Source: an uncultured Lachnospiraceae bacterium
GTDB taxonomy: Bacteria; Bacillota; Clostridia; Lachnospirales; Lachnospiraceae
Direction of reading: 5' to 3'
DNA length: 64,000 nt
NCBI GenBank assembly: GCA_910577115.1
Contig: CAJTMC010000003.1
Location: 1-64,000, forward strand
This document shows, piece after piece, positions 1 through 8,094 of the stretch. The notes under the pieces are model-generated. The model had not been told where the DNA came from. It searched no databases and saw only the letters and a list, made by a program, of their open reading frames with translations. Position 1 is the first letter of the stretch. Every line of letters begins with the position of its first letter. Made by a program: the position numbers and the translations under genes.

Positions 1-113
1 AAGTAGTCGACAGATTACTTGGCATCCTCCCTTTTATGACACAAATTTCACGCTATTTAAATCAGAATCTTTATTGATATTTTACAAAATTTTAATAAAT
101 ATACATTTTTTCC

Positions 114-142
114 TTGCATACTCCGCGAAAAACATGTATAAA
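114..142 (+). promoter_or_regulatory. Candidate sigma-A promoter of alsT
   Basis: TTGCAT (114-119) and TATAAA (137-142) are separated by exactly 17 bases, placing the likely transcription start near 149, about 100 bases before the alsT start codon. The surrounding 100 bases are AT-rich. Confidence 0.6.
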
Positions 143-153
143 TATTATATAAG

Positions 154-207
154 AGAATATTCCACAGAAGACGCAAAGACGCGCCGATTATGGAATATTC
201 TTTTTTT
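154..207 (+). terminator. Terminator hairpin in the alsT leader
   Basis: AGAATATTCCA (154-164) pairs perfectly with TGGAATATTCT (191-201) and is followed by a run of seven T. It lies between the candidate promoter and the alsT ribosome site, so it either attenuates alsT or ends a transcript arriving from left of the window. The loop is 26 bases. Confidence 0.7.
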
Positions 208-251
208 GTGAAACACTGAAAAAATCAAACAAAAGCAAAAGGAGGAAATTT

Positions 252-1802
252 ATGCTTGATTTGATAGCAAACGTAAACGGTGCCATCAACGGCGTAGTGT
301 GGGGCATTCCCATGCTTGTGCTGATTATCGGCACCGGTATCTATCTGACCGTCCGTACGAAATTTTTCCAACTGACACACGCAAAGCATGTCGGCTCGAA
401 AACAATCGGCGGCGTTTTCAAAAAAGGGCACAGTGTCAAGGACTCCAGTGAAAAATCATCCATTTCGCAGTTTCAGGCGCTCTGTACCGCACTTGCCGCC
501 ACAATCGGCGTCGGTAATATCGCAGGTGTAGCCGCTGCAATTGCCGCAGGCGGTCCCGGAACCATTTTTTGGATGTGGCTCTCGGCTTTCTTTGGAATGA
601 TGACAAACTACTCGGAAAACGTGCTTGGTATTTATTATAGAAGAAAGAACAGTCAGGACGAGTGGTGCGGCGGCGCGATGTACTATTTAAGAGACGGTCT
701 TGGCTCGAAGAAAGGCTGTTCGGTAATCGGTAAAGTGCTTGCGGTGCTGTTTTCACTGTTTTGTATCCTTGCCTCTTTTGGTATCGGAAACATGAGTCAG
801 GTAAACACGATCTCAAGCAACATTACTTCTGTTTTTAAAATCGAGGCGCTTGACCGCACACTGATGTTTGGTTCTACGGAGATTAATCTCTATGCGCTGA
901 TTGTAGGTATTGTCTTAATGGTGCTTGCAGGTCTTGTCGTTGTCGGCGGCATTCAGAGAATTGCTCAGGTAACAGAGAAGGTCGTTCCCTTTATGGCATG
1001 TGCATACATACTTGGTGCGCTGATTATCTTTATTGTTAATATTGGAATGATTGGTGAAGTATTTGCATCCATTTTTTCTTTCGCATTCGGTTTTCGCGCC
1101 CTCGGCGGTGCGGCAATCGGTCTTGCCGTAAAGAATGCGGTGACCTGGGGATTTAAGCGCGGCGTATTCTCAAACGAGGCAGGACTTGGTTCTTCCGTAA
1201 TGGTACATTCCGCATCAAACGTTGTAGAGCCGGTAAGACAGGGTATGTGGGGCATTTTCGAGGTGTTTGCGGACACGATTGTTGTTTGTACGCTGACGGC
1301 GTTCTCTATTCTCTCAACAGGGCTGATTGATCTGCATACGGGAGAAATGCTTTCCGCAAATGAACAGACTGCACTTGTCAGCGAGGCGTTTGGAACGGTC
1401 TTTAACTTTGGTAATTTTAATTTGGGCAGTATTTTTATCGCGCTTGCCGTTTTGCTCTTTGCGTTCTCTACAGTGCTTGGCTGGAGCTATTACGGCACAA
1501 AGGCATGGGAGTTTTTGTTTGGTACGAAGGCTACTATTATCTACAAGATTGTTTTCGTGGTATTTATCGTGTTTGGCGCAACCATGAGCCTTGACCTTGC
1601 GTGGGATATCTCGGATACCTTTAACGGACTGATGGCGCTTCCCAACCTGATTGGCGTGCTGGCGCTTTCCGGTACGGTGATTAAAATTACAACAAATTAT
1701 GTTGCACGTACCTTTAAAGGTTCTAAAGAGAAACCGATGATTTCCGCTTTCGAGGATATTCAGAAAGAGCAGGAAATAAAGCTTGCAAAGGAACAGGATT
1801 AA
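252..1802 (+). CDS. alsT: Sodium:alanine/glycine symporter, AGCS family
   Basis: This 516-residue membrane protein should import small neutral amino acids (alanine, glycine or glutamine) with Na+. The family is recognised by the N-terminal MLDLIANVNGAINGVVWGIP segment, the glycine-rich GVGNIAGVAAAIAAGGPGT stretch in the first quarter and the SNEAGLGSS motif near residue 315. About eleven hydrophobic helices are visible and the length matches AlsT/DagA proteins. The start follows AAAGGAGGAAATTT. It stands alone, converging on fbp across a shared terminator, with a terminator hairpin in its leader suggesting regulated read-through. Family is certain from sequence; the substrate is inference. 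Confidence 0.93.
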   Translation: MLDLIANVNGAINGVVWGIPMLVLIIGTGIYLTVRTKFFQLTHAKHVGSKTIGGVFKKGHSVKDSSEKSSISQFQALCTALAATIGVGNIAGVAAAIAAGGPGTIFWMWLSAFFGMMTNYSENVLGIYYRRKNSQDEWCGGAMYYLRDGLGSKKGCSVIGKVLAVLFSLFCILASFGIGNMSQVNTISSNITSVFKIEALDRTLMFGSTEINLYALIVGIVLMVLAGLVVVGGIQRIAQVTEKVVPFMACAYILGALIIFIVNIGMIGEVFASIFSFAFGFRALGGAAIGLAVKNAVTWGFKRGVFSNEAGLGSSVMVHSASNVVEPVRQGMWGIFEVFADTIVVCTLTAFSILSTGLIDLHTGEMLSANEQTALVSEAFGTVFNFGNFNLGSIFIALAVLLFAFSTVLGWSYYGTKAWEFLFGTKATIIYKIVFVVFIVFGATMSLDLAWDISDTFNGLMALPNLIGVLALSGTVIKITTNYVARTFKGSKEKPMISAFEDIQKEQEIKLAKEQD

Positions 1803-1824
1803 ATTTTAAAGTGAAAGCAAAACA

Positions 1825-1867
1825 AAAGAAGCGCATTTGGACTTCTATCTCCAATGCACTTCTTTTT
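1825..1867. terminator. Bidirectional terminator between alsT and fbp
   Basis: AAGAAGCGCATTTGGA pairs with TCCAATGCACTTCTT across a short loop, followed by T6 on the plus strand and preceded by an A-rich run that gives T on the minus strand. It serves both convergent genes. Confidence 0.8.
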
Positions 1868-1877
1868 TATTTCCAGC

Positions 1878-3800
1878 TTATAGTTCCTTACCAACGCTAA
1901 TCAATCCCCGCCTGTATGCCAAAAGCAGCAGCTCCAAGTCATTGATGGTATCCAGTATCACCTTTCCGTTGTCCGTATCCTTCACCATCACTCTGTCGCT
2001 CTCCGTTTCAAAAAAATTCGAGGTCGATTCAATATCCTTATTCTCCGCAAGCACCTTCACAACGCTCTCAAAAGGCTGGTGTGCCTTCAGGCGCATTCCA
2101 TGCGAGTTGTAAATCAACGTATAGCCTGCAATCCCTGTCGTCTTTTGGTATGCGCGGCAGAACCCGCCGTCAATGACGATTAAGCGGTTGCTTGCCTTGA
2201 GCGGTGACTCGCCCTTTGCAACCTTGATTGGCGTATGTCCGTTAATTATATGGGAAATCGAGCTGTCCAAGCCGAACTCGTGCAGGATTTTCCGGCAATA
2301 CTTTTCCTGCTGGTAAAAGCTGTAATACGGATTTTTCGGCTCGTCATAGGTGGACTTGTCAACCACGAAAGTACGCTCAAAGGTTTTCATATTCCTGCCG
2401 GAAAGCGGTGATTTTTTACCGCACCACAAATACCACATAAAGTCGTTGTTTGACTGGTCATAGGTATCAAAAAACGCGCGCCTTGCAATCTTACAGGCAT
2501 AATCCATGTATTCCTTGCCGCGGTACATGGTGTCCCCAATCCGCATTCCGTCAAAATCGCCGTTTTCGTCCATCGGAATACAGCCATGAAACAGCAGATT
2601 GCCGTTGTAACACAAATAGATATTTCCCTTCTCATACAAAAATCGAACGTGTTTTCGCAGCATATGGCTGTTTGTAAACGCCGCACGCAGGTCGTCAATA
2701 ACCTCCTGCTCTTCCTGTGTAAGCACATATGGCGCTTCCTTGCTGACGGTCGGAAAATAGGTGTCGTTCAGCTCATATTCCTTGTCGCCGATTTGCACCA
2801 CGCCGCGCTCCAAATCCACTTTGTCCAAAAGCAGCCTGTCGTTCATATCATACTCGGGATGACGCATGATAATCTGTCCCTCAAGCTTGAACAAAATAAC
2901 GGAAATTGCCTTCAGCGCTGCGTCCATAGGCGTAAGCCCGGGATAGGTGTGCTCCGCAAAAAGCGCTAGTACGCGAAGACTGATTGCGTAGGAATTTTCA
3001 AGGATTTCGATGCTATTGTATTTAATATTGTTTCGCAGAATGTTCGCAATACACGCCTCGTTCCCGCAAGCCGCGCCCATCCACAAAATATCATGGTTCC
3101 CCCACTCAATATCAACGGAATGGTGCTGAATCAGCAAATCCATAATCTTATCCGCCTTCGGTCCTCTGTCATAAATATCCCCGACAATGTGCAGCCTGTC
3201 AACTGCAAGCCGCTTAATCAGTCGGCACAGTGCCCCTATAAACGCGTCCGCGCTGTCAATATCAATAATGGTTTCTATAATCTTCTCATGATAGACGAGC
3301 TGATTGTTGTCCTCATCGGGCTGCGCATGTAACAGCTCATCAATAATAAAGCTAAACTCCTCCGGAATCGCCTTTCTGACCTTCGAACGTGTGTACTTTG
3401 ACGAGAGCAGTTTCGCAAGCTCTGTCAGATTTTTGAGATTTGTCTGATACCAGTATGGCGTCACCATATTCTGCCGTTTTAAAAGCTTGATCTTTTCCTC
3501 GGGATAATAAACAAGCGTACAGATTTCCTGCCGCTCCTGCGCGGAAAGCCTGTCGGAAAACAGCAGGTCAACCTTCTCCTTGATGACGCCTGCCGCATTG
3601 TTTAAAATATGGTAAAATGCTTCATACTCGCCATGAATATCGCTCATAAAGTGTTCTGTGCCCTTTGGCAGGTTCAGGATTGCCTTGAGGTTAATAATCT
3701 CCCTGCATACCGATGGTATGGAAGGGTACTTTTCCGCCAGCAGCCTTAAATATCTCAATTTTTCGTCCATAAGTTGGTTTAACAGTCTGTCCTGCTCCAT
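1878..3800 (-). CDS. fbp: Fructose-1,6-bisphosphatase, class III
   Basis: The enzyme hydrolyses fructose 1,6-bisphosphate to fructose 6-phosphate in gluconeogenesis. At 640 residues it matches the long Firmicutes class III type and is unrelated to class I/II enzymes. The calcineurin-like metallophosphatase motifs are visible: HIVGDIYDRGP near residue 205 and WGNHDILWMG about 30 residues later, with INGHTPIKVAKGESP near the C-terminus. The start at 3800 follows AAGGGAGGTCACGAAA. It is monocistronic, flanked by terminators on both sides. In relatives the gene is the main gluconeogenic FBPase; nothing regulatory could be read here. Confidence 0.95.
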   Translation of the reverse strand: MEQDRLLNQLMDEKLRYLRLLAEKYPSIPSVCREIINLKAILNLPKGTEHFMSDIHGEYEAFYHILNNAAGVIKEKVDLLFSDRLSAQERQEICTLVYYPEEKIKLLKRQNMVTPYWYQTNLKNLTELAKLLSSKYTRSKVRKAIPEEFSFIIDELLHAQPDEDNNQLVYHEKIIETIIDIDSADAFIGALCRLIKRLAVDRLHIVGDIYDRGPKADKIMDLLIQHHSVDIEWGNHDILWMGAACGNEACIANILRNNIKYNSIEILENSYAISLRVLALFAEHTYPGLTPMDAALKAISVILFKLEGQIIMRHPEYDMNDRLLLDKVDLERGVVQIGDKEYELNDTYFPTVSKEAPYVLTQEEQEVIDDLRAAFTNSHMLRKHVRFLYEKGNIYLCYNGNLLFHGCIPMDENGDFDGMRIGDTMYRGKEYMDYACKIARRAFFDTYDQSNNDFMWYLWCGKKSPLSGRNMKTFERTFVVDKSTYDEPKNPYYSFYQQEKYCRKILHEFGLDSSISHIINGHTPIKVAKGESPLKASNRLIVIDGGFCRAYQKTTGIAGYTLIYNSHGMRLKAHQPFESVVKVLAENKDIESTSNFFETESDRVMVKDTDNGKVILDTINDLELLLLAYRRGLISVGKEL

Positions 3801-3924
3801 TTTCGTGACCTCCCTTGGGATTATTTGGATTTATTTATAGTGTAACATTTTCACTGTGTTCTAACAAGGGGCGTATCATTTAATTAATACTTCTCTTTAT
3901 CTTTTCCATCAGTATCGGTCAATT

Positions 3925-3958
3925 CAAAAAGCGCACACCACATTCAAATGGTGCGCGC
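3925..3958 (-). terminator. Terminator of the opp operon
   Basis: On the minus strand GCGCGCACCA and TGGTGTGCGC form a ten-pair stem with a TTTGAATG loop, followed by TTTTTG. It lies 30 bases after the oppA stop codon. Confidence 0.85.
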
Positions 3959-3988
3959 CCTCTATATCACTTCTTAATTCATTCCCAA

Positions 3989-5791
3989 TTATCTACCAAA
4001 CTGGCAGTCATTATTACCTGATGTCGTTGTCCACATCTCAAGCATGTTAATCGGATCATTAAAGTCTGCAAGCCAGCCGTTACGTGCGATGTCGTAGTTT
4101 CCTGCTTTTCTCTCGTTCAGGAATACATTCCAGTCTACAGTCTTGATTGTCATGTTAATTCCGATATAGCCGAAATCCTGCTGAAGCGCCTCTGCAATAG
4201 CAACATGTGTTGTAGTATCGTTTGTGAGGTACTCGAAGGTAATCGGTGTTTCGTTCGAAAGTACTCCTTCGTCCGTAAACTTAAAGCCTGCTGATTCCAG
4301 CAGCGCAATCGCCTCCTCAACATTTTCATCTAATGCCTCCGGATCAAAGTAACCTGCTGTTGCCTCGTTCGGATAGGTATATGCATCATCATTCTCCTTA
4401 AAGATGCCGCCGTTACCGTCAGCCATTCCTGTCGGAACAAATGTATTTGCCGGCTTCTGTCCTGTCTGCCCGATGTTCTCTGCGATGTAATCGCGGTCAA
4501 CCAAAAGTGCGAATGCACGACGCATTGCGTTTGCCTGTTCCGGTGTCTTGTCTGCAAAAAGGTCGCTCTTTACATTAAAGCTTACATAGTACGTTCCAAG
4601 CTGGTCAATCGCGTGGAATTCAGGATTGCCTAAAAGTGTCTGAAGCTCATCTGTTGGAATCGTATCCGCCACGAAATCAAGGTCGCCTGCGTTATAAGCG
4701 GCGAAAACTGCCGTATCGTCTGCGCTGAGCATGAACTGAAGCTTCTCAATCTTTACTTCGTCTGCTCTGTGATAGTTCGGGTTCTTTACGTATGTCATAG
4801 ACTCGTCATGTACCCAAGTCTCCAGCGTATATGCGCCGTTTGAAACAAATCCTGCCTCCTGACACCAAGCGCCCGGATTCGTCTCCCAGTTAGCCCCTGA
4901 CTCTACCTCGCTCTGCTTTACGGGATAGTAAGCAGGGAATGCGCAAAGATCAAGGAAATATGCACAAGGTGAAACAAGCTCTACTGTAAGGGACTGTCCG
5001 TCCTCACTGGCTGTTACCGCAAGTGTTCCGTCTTCGTTGTGCTTAACTGCATCAAACATGTAAGCATAATCTGCTGCCGTTTCCTCTGCAATGACACGAT
5101 TCCATGCATAAACAAAATCATTTGCATTTAATTCAGAACCGTCTGACCACTTTAAGTCAGGGAGCAAATTAAAGGTATATGTCAATCCGTCGTCGCTAAC
5201 CGTATAATCCGCAGCAAGATCGGGTACAACATCTCCGTTTTCATCATATGTATAAAGACCAGCAAAGCTGTTTACCGCAAGACATGCACCGTCAACCGTA
5301 GAGTTTAATGCGGGATCAAGCTTGTCCGGCTCTGATGCCTGATTCAGTCTGAGTGTGTCACCCTCTGTCTCTGCAAACATCCAATACTTAAATCCGTATG
5401 CGTTTGCATAAGTACCTGAAACGTATGGCTTCTGTAAGTACATAACGTTGTAGTAGTAAATCGGCAGAATTGCACCTGTCTCCATAAGGATATCCTCTGC
5501 CTGATGCATGAGCGCCTCACGCTCTGCAAAGTCTGTTGTTGTTCGGATTTCCTGAATTAATTCGTCATATTCTTCCCAGTTTGCAGGATCAACTGCATCT
5601 CCTGAAACCTCCCCATTTGCCTCGCTCTCCGTACCTGCTTCTGTTCCGGCATCGTTGTCTGAAACTTCCGTTTCTACCAGTGTAACGTTTGAATCCGTTG
5701 CAGGCGCATCATTTGACGAACCGCAAGCGGTCAGTGAACCCATCGCCATCGCAAGTGCAAGGCAAAGAGCCAATACCTGTTTCTTTTTCAT
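3989..5791 (-). CDS. oppA: Oligopeptide-binding lipoprotein, circularly permuted OppA
   Basis: This extracellular solute-binding lipoprotein feeds the adjacent Opp transporter. Residues 1-23 are a signal peptide ending in a lipobox (LTAC, Cys23), followed by an acidic, serine-rich linker to about 68. Residues 72-141 (EYDELIQEIRTTTDFAER, ILPIYYY, GFKYWMF) are what normally forms the C-terminus of OppA (compare KYDQAIRSAYRATND and VPVFYY in E. coli OppA). The usual N-terminal core starts only at about 146 (LRLNQASEPDKLDPALNST). The protein ends at GNNDCQFGR, where ordinary OppA would continue into that segment. All parts are present once in permuted order, so this is not a truncation. It is the last gene of the operon, with its own AAGGAGG site. 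Confidence 0.9.
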   Translation of the reverse strand: MKKKQVLALCLALAMAMGSLTACGSSNDAPATDSNVTLVETEVSDNDAGTEAGTESEANGEVSGDAVDPANWEEYDELIQEIRTTTDFAEREALMHQAEDILMETGAILPIYYYNVMYLQKPYVSGTYANAYGFKYWMFAETEGDTLRLNQASEPDKLDPALNSTVDGACLAVNSFAGLYTYDENGDVVPDLAADYTVSDDGLTYTFNLLPDLKWSDGSELNANDFVYAWNRVIAEETAADYAYMFDAVKHNEDGTLAVTASEDGQSLTVELVSPCAYFLDLCAFPAYYPVKQSEVESGANWETNPGAWCQEAGFVSNGAYTLETWVHDESMTYVKNPNYHRADEVKIEKLQFMLSADDTAVFAAYNAGDLDFVADTIPTDELQTLLGNPEFHAIDQLGTYYVSFNVKSDLFADKTPEQANAMRRAFALLVDRDYIAENIGQTGQKPANTFVPTGMADGNGGIFKENDDAYTYPNEATAGYFDPEALDENVEEAIALLESAGFKFTDEGVLSNETPITFEYLTNDTTTHVAIAEALQQDFGYIGINMTIKTVDWNVFLNERKAGNYDIARNGWLADFNDPINMLEMWTTTSGNNDCQFGR

Positions 5792-5982
5792 AATAATACT
5801 TTTCCTCCTTTTGATTTTAAATAAAACAGATTTTATCTATATTCACACTCCCTCTTGGAAGATGTCAATATCATTATTTGAATTTGATGTTGTTTTATTG
5901 ATAAGCAATCGCAGCCAACGTAAACTATCCAAAAAGAAATTATACGTGCATCTCCGAACACAAGTTTGATATCTTGCGTATA
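5792..5982 (-). promoter_or_regulatory. oppF-oppA spacer with possible internal promoter
   Basis: This 191-base AT-rich gap is far longer than the others in the operon. On the minus strand it holds a TTGACA near 5865 and AT-rich -10-like sequences about 17-21 bases on, so separate expression of the binding protein is possible. No clear hairpin or riboswitch was seen. Confidence 0.3.
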
Positions 5983-6945
5983 TTACCGATTATGGCACGC
6001 CACCATATGTCCGCCGCCCTTATCCATAAGCGTCGGGCAAACCTGTGCGCACTTGTCCGTCGCAAAACGGCATCTTGTGCGGAATGCACATCCGGTCGGC
6101 ATGTTCATCGGGCTTGGCACATCGCCGGAGAGCACGATTCTCTGGCTTTGCTTTGCCATAATCGGATCCGGAATCGGCACAGCGCTCAAAAGGGACTCCG
6201 TATACGGATGAACCGGATGCTCATAAACCTCATCGGCATCGCCAATCTCCACAACTTTCCCAAGATACATTACCGCAATACGGTTTGAAATATGCCTTAC
6301 CACCAATAGATCATGGGCAATAAACAAATACGCCACGCCAAGCTTTGCCTGCAAATCCTCAAACATGTTAATCACCTGCGCCTGAATGGAAACGTCCAGC
6401 GCACTGACCGCCTCGTCACAGACAATAAACTGCGGTTTCACCGCCAAAGCCCTTGCAATACCGATGCGCTGTCTTTGTCCACCGGAAAACTCATGCGCAT
6501 AGCGCGTTGCATGTTCCGCGTTCAAACCGACAAGCTCCATCAGCGCCAATATTTTCTCGCGGCGCTCTTTTTTATTCGAATACATTTTATGTACGTCAAG
6601 CGGCTCTCCGATAATATCCTCCACCGTCATACGCGGATTCAGGGAAGAATACGGGTCCTGAAAAACCATCTGCATGTTTTTTCTGTATTCCGCCATGTTT
6701 TTATTCGTAATTTCCTTACCGTCAAACTTAATTGTGCCTGACGTCGGCTCGTAAAGCCGTAAAAGCGTGCGTCCGACAGTGGTCTTTCCACAGCCCGACT
6801 CGCCTACCAGTCCTAATGTTTCACCCGGTTTAATGTGGAACGAAACGCCGTCCACTGCTTTGAGAGGTGTGGTCTTGAAAAATCCTGTTTTAATGGGGAA
6901 GTGCTGTTTTAAATCTTCCACCTCGATTAAATATTCACTGCTCAT
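5983..6945 (-). CDS. oppF: Oligopeptide ABC transporter ATPase OppF
   Basis: One of the two ATPases energising peptide import. Walker A is GESGCGKTT (residues about 48-56), the ABC signature is FSGGQRQRIGIARAL and Walker B is FIVCDEAVSALD, followed by the H-loop in IAHDLLV. The C-terminal oligopeptide-ABC extension carries the cysteines GCAFRTRC and DKCAQVCP, which in related transporters bind an iron-sulfur cluster. The 320-residue length is typical of OppF/DppF. It starts 11 bases after oppD and is followed by oppA. Confidence 0.95.
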   Translation of the reverse strand: MSSEYLIEVEDLKQHFPIKTGFFKTTPLKAVDGVSFHIKPGETLGLVGESGCGKTTVGRTLLRLYEPTSGTIKFDGKEITNKNMAEYRKNMQMVFQDPYSSLNPRMTVEDIIGEPLDVHKMYSNKKERREKILALMELVGLNAEHATRYAHEFSGGQRQRIGIARALAVKPQFIVCDEAVSALDVSIQAQVINMFEDLQAKLGVAYLFIAHDLLVVRHISNRIAVMYLGKVVEIGDADEVYEHPVHPYTESLLSAVPIPDPIMAKQSQRIVLSGDVPSPMNMPTGCAFRTRCRFATDKCAQVCPTLMDKGGGHMVACHNR

Positions 6946-6956
6946 TCCCTTACCTC

Positions 6957-7976
6957 CTAATCCTGTGTGTCAAACATGCTCGTGCCGAGTGTGCCGTCTT
7001 TGAGCTTCTTAAAAGCAAGCCAGCACGACGCAAAATGTCCGTCCGGCATCTGAACCTGCGGCGGGACTTCCGTCAGGCAGATTTTCATCGCCTCGTCGCA
7101 GCGTGTGCAGAATGCACAGCCCTTCGGCATGTTCAGCAGATTAATCGGTGTACCCGCAATCGGGACAAGCCGCTCCTTGCTGCCGTCCGCTTTCGGAACG
7201 GAACGCAGAAGCCCCTTTGTGTACTCATGTCCTGCGCGGTAAAAAATATCCTCCGCAGTCCCTCTCTCGCACACACGTCCGCCGTACATTACAATAATCT
7301 CGTCACACATATCCGCAATCACGCCCAAATCGTGCGTTACCATGATAATCGCCATGCCAAGCTTTTTCTGCAGTGCCTGCATCAGCTCCAAAATCTGTGC
7401 CTGAATCGTCACGTCAAGCGCCGTCGTCGGCTCATCCGCAATCAGAATATCCGGCTCGCACGCAAGCGCCATCGCAATCATCACACGCTGACGCATACCG
7501 CCCGAAAGCTCATGCGGATACTGCTTGATACGCTTTTGCGGCTCGTTTACGCCGACAAGCTCAAGCATCTCAATCGCGCGCTCCTTCGCCTGCTGCTTAT
7601 TCTTGTCCGTATGGAGCAAAATCGCCTCCATTAACTGGTTTCCTATCGTAAATACAGGATTTAAGCTCGTCATCGGATCCTGAAAAATAATACTACAGCA
7701 TTTACCGCGGAAATTTTTCATCTGCTTATTGTCAAATTTTGTAATATCCTGTCCGCGGTAGAGCACCTCGCCGCTCACAATGCGTCCCGTTGATGCCAAA
7801 ATCTGCATAATGGAATACGCCGTAACACTCTTTCCCGAACCGGACTCTCCCACAATACCGAGAATCTTCCCCGGAGCCAGATTAAAGTTTACGCCGTTGA
7901 CCGCCTTTACTTCACCTGAGTCCGTAAAAAATGATGTATGTAAATCCTTTACCTGTAAAATATATTCTTCGCTCAT
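6957..7976 (-). CDS. oppD: Oligopeptide ABC transporter ATPase OppD
   Basis: The partner ATPase of OppF, 339 residues. Walker A is GESGSGKS (residues about 43-50), the signature LSGGMRQRVMIAMAL and Walker B ILIADEPTTALD; the C-terminal cysteine group is GCAFCTRC. The start is placed at 7976 (MSEEYILQVKDL). The frame stays open to a TTG at 8063, but those 29 extra codons run straight through two hairpins of an interspersed repeat and do not look like OppD. A GGGGA lies 11 bases before the ATG. The gap to oppC is 118 bases and is filled by the repeat. Confidence 0.94.
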   Translation of the reverse strand: MSEEYILQVKDLHTSFFTDSGEVKAVNGVNFNLAPGKILGIVGESGSGKSVTAYSIMQILASTGRIVSGEVLYRGQDITKFDNKQMKNFRGKCCSIIFQDPMTSLNPVFTIGNQLMEAILLHTDKNKQQAKERAIEMLELVGVNEPQKRIKQYPHELSGGMRQRVMIAMALACEPDILIADEPTTALDVTIQAQILELMQALQKKLGMAIIMVTHDLGVIADMCDEIIVMYGGRVCERGTAEDIFYRAGHEYTKGLLRSVPKADGSKERLVPIAGTPINLLNMPKGCAFCTRCDEAMKICLTEVPPQVQMPDGHFASCWLAFKKLKDGTLGTSMFDTQD

Positions 7977-7996
7977 TTTAACACCAGTCCCCCATT

Positions 7997-8065
7997 CTGC
8001 CAACAACCCGCAAATTTGGGTGTCAGCACAAATTTGTCGGTTGAAAAATTTCTGATTTTTCAACC
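7997..8065 (-). repeat. Tandem-hairpin element, copy A
   Basis: Read on the minus strand: hairpin 1 is GGTTGAAAAATC-AGA-AATTTTTCAACC (8065-8039), and hairpin 2 is formed by ACAAATTTGT and CAAATTTGC around GCTGACACC (8038-8010). The oppD ribosome site follows within 30 bases. Near-identical sequence occurs at 62859-62912 and a diverged copy at 43101-43151, each in the same orientation relative to a downstream transport gene. Confidence 0.85.
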
Positions 8066-8094
8066 TATGCTTCTTTCAAAGCCTGCAAATAACC

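Noticed and set aside
3989..5791. OppA as a truncated pseudogene
   Set aside because: The apparently missing C-terminal segment is present near the N-terminus, the frame is intact and a terminator follows.
7035..7634. 199-codon plus-strand open frame
   Set aside because: Antisense to oppD with the composition of a shadow frame and no start signals.
7977..8063. N-terminal extension of OppD from a TTG at 8063
   Set aside because: The 29 codons are translation of the tandem-hairpin repeat and do not match OppD; a conventional start lies at 7976.
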